From Acidobacteriota bacterium (GTDB lineage: Bacteria > Zixibacteria > MSB-5A5 > GN15 > FEB-12), in assembly GCA_035529075.1 (NCBI GenBank), contig DATKXK010000018.1, positions 62,001 to 126,000 of the forward strand: a stretch of DNA of 64,000 nucleotides. Reading direction: 5' to 3'. The position numbers and the translations under genes are program-made. Positions 59,964 through 64,000 of this stretch are shown here, piece after piece. The notes beneath the pieces are model-generated. The model saw only the letters and a program-made list of their open reading frames with translations. It was not told the origin of the DNA and ran no database searches. Position 1 is the stretch's first letter. Every line of letters begins with the position of its first letter.

Positions 59964-61787
59964 CTACTTGAATTCGGCGTCCGCGAAGTCGGCCAGGGTA
60001 TCCGGCGAGCCGGTGATGAATTCGATCAACGTTGTGATATCGAGCAGATTATGCAGAGCCTGCTGAGTCAGTTTCCCGGGATGTGCGGCAACCCGGTCAA
60101 GGGCGCGGGGGTTGAGGTAGTCCGACATCGCCTCGCAGCGCCGGTTCCGCCGGGCGATGCATTGGATGATCGGTGACGCAGCCGGGTACGACCTGCCGGG
60201 CCGGCGTATATCCCTGAGACGTTGGGCCAGGGACGGGTATCGGGACACCAGCGTGATCAGCGAAAGTCTGCGTCGATATGCTGACGATGTTACGACGCCG
60301 CCTCTGGTGGCATCGGCGATGGCGGCCGCAGGCGGCGACAGCCGCGCCAGGAATGCAGCGTAAAGCCGGTGGTTCTTCTTCTGCTCCCAGGAACAGGACA
60401 TGACCTGTCGGAAGAACGACTGGTCGTAAAACGGCGTCGCGTTCCACACGGCGGAGCGGTTGCGATCTTCCCCCTCGAACAGCCAGTTTACGCCGTGTTC
60501 GTAGAACATGAAGTGGATGTACTTCTGATCGGGTGATTCTTCCGGGTACGACGCGACCTGGGCTTCAACCTGTTCTAAGATTCTTTCCTGAGATATGCCT
60601 GTCAAATCCGCCACCATCGCCGGCGGCATAACGCGGAACTGGCTGGTAACGTATCTTGCCACTGCCCGAGGTGAAGTCAGGCGGCGGGGGGGACGAAGGT
60701 CGGGCAGCACCTTGTCTCCGCCGTCCCCGGAGAAAAAAGTGACGTTACGACCGAACCGTTTTTCTATGTGGTCGAGAAATCGGATGTCGGAAGCCATCGC
60801 GGAACTGACCAGGCCGCCTTTGATATTGAAAATCTGCCGTACTTCCCGGCCGGTCGGGGGCGGCAGGTTAACGAGTTCCCAGTGAAGTTTCATGCTGTCG
60901 GCCAGTTCGCGAGCGCGGACGGCATCGATGCTTGCGCTTCCCCGGCCGTCGTCGAACGTCACGGCGTTAAATCGGCTCCCGGCGGCCAGGAGCCCTGCCG
61001 CGACGGTGCGGGAGTCCAGACCTCCACTCAGTGACATGACGTTATGCCCGTCCGGGTCGGCCTGCCTTTGGCAGGCTGCGGTGAAGCTTGAAACCAGATC
61101 CTCAACTACGTCCGCGGCCCGTCGGGAGACATCGTTGCCTCTGAGGTCGAACCGGTGCAGCGTCTGCCGGTGGACGTCGCCGGTCGGCGGGTGACACCGA
61201 ACAAGTGTGGCCGCCGGCAACCGACGCACGCCTTCCAGGAGCGTCCTGCCGCCCAGGGGAAACCCGAACAGCAGGTAGTGAGCCACGGCCGCTCGGTCCA
61301 GCGACAGGGCGTCCGCGTACCGCGGGAAGAACATGATTTCCCGTGACAGGCAGAACCGCGACCCGTCCTGGTATGCGTACACCGGGAGCCTGGCGAGCGT
61401 ATCGTTAAGGAATGCCCAGCCGCCCGTCCGCTTCTCCCGGGCGAGGACGACAAAGGCGCCGTCGTGACGCTCCAGCCAACTCCGAATCCGGACGGCTGTG
61501 CCGGCATCGTCATCGAACATATCTCGCGCCAGCGCGAGGACGTCGGCCCGAAGATCTGCGCCGGTGCAGCCGTACACGTGTCCTTCGACGACGACGAGAT
61601 AATCCGGCTCGTCCAGAATAACGACCGGGTACTCCGGATAACGGGTCAGGCTCAGCCGGACGGCCCCTGATTCGTACACCGTCTCCCGCCGGTAGCGCTC
61701 GTCGTGCAGCAACTCGTCGAGCGACCGGCTGAATTTAGCCCCGTTATGCTCACCACCCGGCGAGCACAGGAAGGTGAAACCCGGCAC
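59964..61787 (-). CDS. Asparagine-synthase-like protein without the N-terminal cysteine
   Basis: 607 residues. The C-terminal domain has the synthetase PP-loop LSGGLDSR (254-259 for SGGLDS) and FFSGDGGDKVL, the site that adenylates a carboxylate. The N-terminal half resembles the class II amidotransferase fold (FVVLAREKRTGGWAFLNDTL, FCLSREIMFFP), but the catalytic Cys2 that starts asparagine synthetase (MCGI) is missing: the protein begins MPGFTFLC. It may use free ammonia or join another amine, as in surface-sugar amidation or cyclases. GTG at 61787 is chosen because AAGGAG lies 7 bases upstream; TTG at 61808 is an alternative. It converges with the glycosyltransferase operon. Confidence 0.85.
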   Translation of the reverse strand: MPGFTFLCSPGGEHNGAKFSRSLDELLHDERYRRETVYESGAVRLSLTRYPEYPVVILDEPDYLVVVEGHVYGCTGADLRADVLALARDMFDDDAGTAVRIRSWLERHDGAFVVLAREKRTGGWAFLNDTLARLPVYAYQDGSRFCLSREIMFFPRYADALSLDRAAVAHYLLFGFPLGGRTLLEGVRRLPAATLVRCHPPTGDVHRQTLHRFDLRGNDVSRRAADVVEDLVSSFTAACQRQADPDGHNVMSLSGGLDSRTVAAGLLAAGSRFNAVTFDDGRGSASIDAVRARELADSMKLHWELVNLPPPTGREVRQIFNIKGGLVSSAMASDIRFLDHIEKRFGRNVTFFSGDGGDKVLPDLRPPRRLTSPRAVARYVTSQFRVMPPAMVADLTGISQERILEQVEAQVASYPEESPDQKYIHFMFYEHGVNWLFEGEDRNRSAVWNATPFYDQSFFRQVMSCSWEQKKNHRLYAAFLARLSPPAAAIADATRGGVVTSSAYRRRLSLITLVSRYPSLAQRLRDIRRPGRSYPAASPIIQCIARRNRRCEAMSDYLNPRALDRVAAHPGKLTQQALHNLLDITTLIEFITGSPDTLADFADAEFK

Positions 61788-61835
61788 AACCAGTCTCCTT
61801 GACGCCAATGCGGCGCAGGCTATACGTCTCGCGCC

Positions 61836-61864
61836 AAGTTACCTTATCACGGCCGAGGTGTAAA
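61836..61864 (-). promoter_or_regulatory. Possible promoter of the asparagine-synthase-like gene
   Basis: Minus strand: TTTACA (61859-61864), 17-base spacer, TAACTT (61836-61841). Predicted leader of about 40 bases to the GTG at 61787. Confidence 0.4.
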
Positions 61865-61914
61865 GGATGGTTTGCAGTCGGATGGTGCTCCGGCAGTCCG
61901 AATGCCCGGCGGCG

Positions 61915-64000
61915 TTATCGAAGGAGCGACATCTTTCGCACGGCGGTGCGATCGTTCACCGCGAGGCGGTAGAGGTACACGCCGCTGGCGGCCTCGTTGC
62001 CGCTGCTTGTACGGCCGTGCCATGGCACCACGTGACGCCCTGCCGCCATTACCTCGTCCTTCAGGATCGATACGATCTGCCCGAGAACGTTGTGGACGTC
62101 CAGCCTGACATGGGCCGGCTGCTGCAGATCAAAGGCGATGGTCGTGGCGGGGTTGAACGGGTTGGGATAGTTCTGCTCCAGCGAAAAACCCTGCGGCGCG
62201 GCATCCTGATCTTCATCGGACCCGGTAATGAGCGAGCCGGCGCACGTAATCTGGCGCGTTGTCATCCCCGGTGCCACGGCGGTGAGTTTGCAGACCGTGT
62301 TGGGATCGGCCGGGCCGTCCAGGATTGTCCGGCCGCGCATGTCGGTCATCGCCGTGGCGATCAGTTCACCTTCGATGGACAGGACGATACGGCAGCCATC
62401 GACAGGTATCCCGTCGCACGTGACCGCAACGTCCATTCGCCCGGAGTCCCTTGTTACCTTTACCGCCGGTGTCACCGGAACCTGCAGGTATATCCTCAGG
62501 GAGGGGTCGCCGAAGAAATTCTGCCCGTACACGAGGTCGCGGTACATGAAGTGGGCCGCCTTGGAAGCGTACACGGCTTCGACCGCCGGGCACTCCGGGT
62601 GGGCGAAAAGTGAATCGAAAAAGGACCTGTGCAGGAGGTGACTGAGGTTGACCCACCCCCAGCGCGAATACGCCACAAACGCCACCGCTCCGGCCTGTCC
62701 GGCCGCAAGGAACGTCTGAACGAGATTGGGCCCCGTTTCCAGAAACGGCGGCTGATCCTTGTCGAATCCCCCGTTGGCGCAGGCCAGGGAGTAGTACAGC
62801 GAGCTTTTCCCGTTGGCCGCAAGACCGGTAACGTTGTCGTTGTTGAAGAGCGACTTCGGCCATTCGTTATAGTTCGAAGTCCTGACGCAAAAGGCATCGT
62901 TGCCCCCGTGGGCGATGACGTTCACTATGCCGTACCCCTCGGAGAGGACGCTCTCAAGATCGTGCGCCGGCGGGTTGGTGGGGTTGGCATCGTCACCGCT
63001 AAGCCGCTCCACGCCGCTGATGGTATCGATCAAAAAGCAGTCCGGGAACGCCTCCGCGATCAGGCCGTGCTGCCCCGCCTGGCCGTAGTCGCGCATCTGG
63101 TCGGACGAGAAGAAGAAGGCGCGGGCCAGGTAGTCCCGGTCCCCCTCCCCGGGAGACATCTCGTACGCGATCAGCTTGCGCGTGTAGTTTTCGATTTCTT
63201 CCGGAGTGTTGAACGGCAGCCGTCCGACCAGCAGTTCGGGGAAAAGGTCCGGCCGGTCATGCAACGGTTCGCCCCAGACACCGTCGTTGTCGGCGTCCCA
63301 CTCGCCGGTGAGATCCGCGAAGTACAGGTCACAAATCTGAAGATAATGCAGCGACGGTGTGCCGTACGTGTTGAACGCATAGGCGTACCTGATGGGCAGA
63401 ACGGTCTCGTCTCCCCCAAGAAGCACGTAACGGCCGCCTGACTCATGGAATGCCTGCAAGTACGCCCGCAGTCGCTCGGCGTCGTCCCTGCCGTCACAGG
63501 TCGCCAGCACGTCCTCGATAAGCGTGAGTTGCGTTTCGTATCCCGTCTCGGTTCGATAGCGGGCGAGCGGTCGAAAGGCATCGGCCAGCGCCCCGGACGT
63601 AACGATGACATAACCGGGGACGGTCGTGTCACTCAGGGCGGCGGACCGCGATGACCGCGAGATCGTTGACGCCGCGACGTTCCTGCGGTCAAGGAGCGCG
63701 TCGGGTTCAACGAGACGGGAGCCGACGTACAGAAACAGCGACTCGCAGAAGGTGGCGTTGCCGCAACTGTCGACGGTTACCGGAAACACGAGAAGGTCCG
63801 CGTACCGCCTGCCGTCGACCTCCAGTTCTCCAAGCGCAGCCACGTGAGCGGTGCCCGTTACGGAACCGGCCTCCGACAGCCAGCCGGGCGCGACAACGGG
63901 TTCGGCTTCGGACGTCGGCACGTCCGGCGCAAGTACGTCCGGTCCAAACTCAGCAATCCTCTTGGCCGGGCCGGAGAATGCCCTTACGCCGACCACCGTT
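61915..64000 (-). CDS. Gingipain-family (C25) cysteine protease with C-terminal sorting-type domain, 5' end outside window
   Basis: At least 693 residues; the frame stays open past base 64000, so the start and signal peptide are missing. The C25 domain includes YVIVTSGALADAFRPLARYR, YVLLGGDETVLPIRYAY, the catalytic His in VNVIAHGGNDAF and the catalytic Cys in YSLACANGGFD. An Ig-like domain follows, then a FlgD/T9SS type-A-like tail: QNYPNPFNPATTIAFDLQ, VRLDVHNVLGQIV, ASGVYLYRLAV and KMSLLR. Gingipains of Porphyromonas are secreted by the type IX system and carry similar tails. A secreted peptidase is likely; its target is not known. Confidence 0.88.
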   Translation of the reverse strand, partial: TVVGVRAFSGPAKRIAEFGPDVLAPDVPTSEAEPVVAPGWLSEAGSVTGTAHVAALGELEVDGRRYADLLVFPVTVDSCGNATFCESLFLYVGSRLVEPDALLDRRNVAASTISRSSRSAALSDTTVPGYVIVTSGALADAFRPLARYRTETGYETQLTLIEDVLATCDGRDDAERLRAYLQAFHESGGRYVLLGGDETVLPIRYAYAFNTYGTPSLHYLQICDLYFADLTGEWDADNDGVWGEPLHDRPDLFPELLVGRLPFNTPEEIENYTRKLIAYEMSPGEGDRDYLARAFFFSSDQMRDYGQAGQHGLIAEAFPDCFLIDTISGVERLSGDDANPTNPPAHDLESVLSEGYGIVNVIAHGGNDAFCVRTSNYNEWPKSLFNNDNVTGLAANGKSSLYYSLACANGGFDKDQPPFLETGPNLVQTFLAAGQAGAVAFVAYSRWGWVNLSHLLHRSFFDSLFAHPECPAVEAVYASKAAHFMYRDLVYGQNFFGDPSLRIYLQVPVTPAVKVTRDSGRMDVAVTCDGIPVDGCRIVLSIEGELIATAMTDMRGRTILDGPADPNTVCKLTAVAPGMTTRQITCAGSLITGSDEDQDAAPQGFSLEQNYPNPFNPATTIAFDLQQPAHVRLDVHNVLGQIVSILKDEVMAAGRHVVPWHGRTSSGNEAASGVYLYRLAVNDRTAVRKMSLLR

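Overview
This is a GC-rich, densely packed chromosomal window from a Gram-negative (diderm) bacterium. Outer-membrane logic is visible throughout: KdsB for Kdo activation, apolipoprotein N-acyltransferase, a Wza-type polysaccharide exporter, and secreted proteins ending in YPNPF-type (FlgD/T9SS-like) C-terminal domains. The small secreted protein at 599-1141 carries the twin dockerin-like repeats (GNxDGD...DIGDLTxLIDFLF) that I associate with candidate phylum Zixibacteria and relatives, so I infer a Zixibacteria-like organism; this is an inference from protein style, not a database result. There are no rRNA genes, tRNA genes, CRISPR arrays or insertion sequences that I can see, and no gene-free stretch exceeds 300 bases.

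Layout. 1-1141 (minus): start of purL and a secreted dockerin-like protein, each with a good sigma70-type promoter. 1346-13033 (plus): housekeeping genes tilS-hpt-ftsH-folE-folP-cdaA-lepA-lepB-hemW-rarA. 13070-16878: two exported proteins of unknown role, ruvX and mltG. 16891-20279 (minus): a three-gene regulatory unit made of a histidine-kinase-like protein, an NtrC-like protein and a GAF protein, whose signalling residues are largely missing. 20403-23149: gatC-kdsB-pyrG. 23301-30064: first surface-glycan cluster (Wza-like exporter, Wzz-like protein, N-acetyltransferase, two DegT aminotransferases, glycosyltransferase). 30139-37981: DRG-like GTPase, a membrane protein, panC, Nudix, panD, a GlmU uridylyltransferase domain, LytR_C protein, rsfS, rho. 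38108-39046 (minus): secreted Ycf48-like propeller. 39187-49285: ftsE-ftsX-envC-like, holB-ricT-metG-tatD-rsmA, a PdxJ-like protein and rluD. 49409-59957: purM-gpmI-lnt followed without a break by a secreted propeller, a FemAB-like protein and three glycosyltransferases. 59964-64000 (minus): asparagine-synthase-like protein and a gingipain-family (C25) protease running off the window.

How it works together. Most genes are housekeeping, but the window serves the cell envelope heavily: Kdo and UDP-GlcNAc activation, septal hydrolase control (FtsEX/EnvC), MltG, Lnt, LepB, and two glycan assembly clusters. Predicted promoters are unusually legible. For seven genes the -10 box ends only 5-8 bases before the start codon, which implies leaderless mRNAs, while other genes have classic Shine-Dalgarno sites.

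The most notable signals are the degenerate two-component unit, the leaderless promoter class, an Lnt gene that seems to need a CTG start, a PdxJ homologue without the family's catalytic histidines, an FtsE without a recognisable ABC signature, and a promoter whose -35 box sits in the loop of the upstream gene's terminator.
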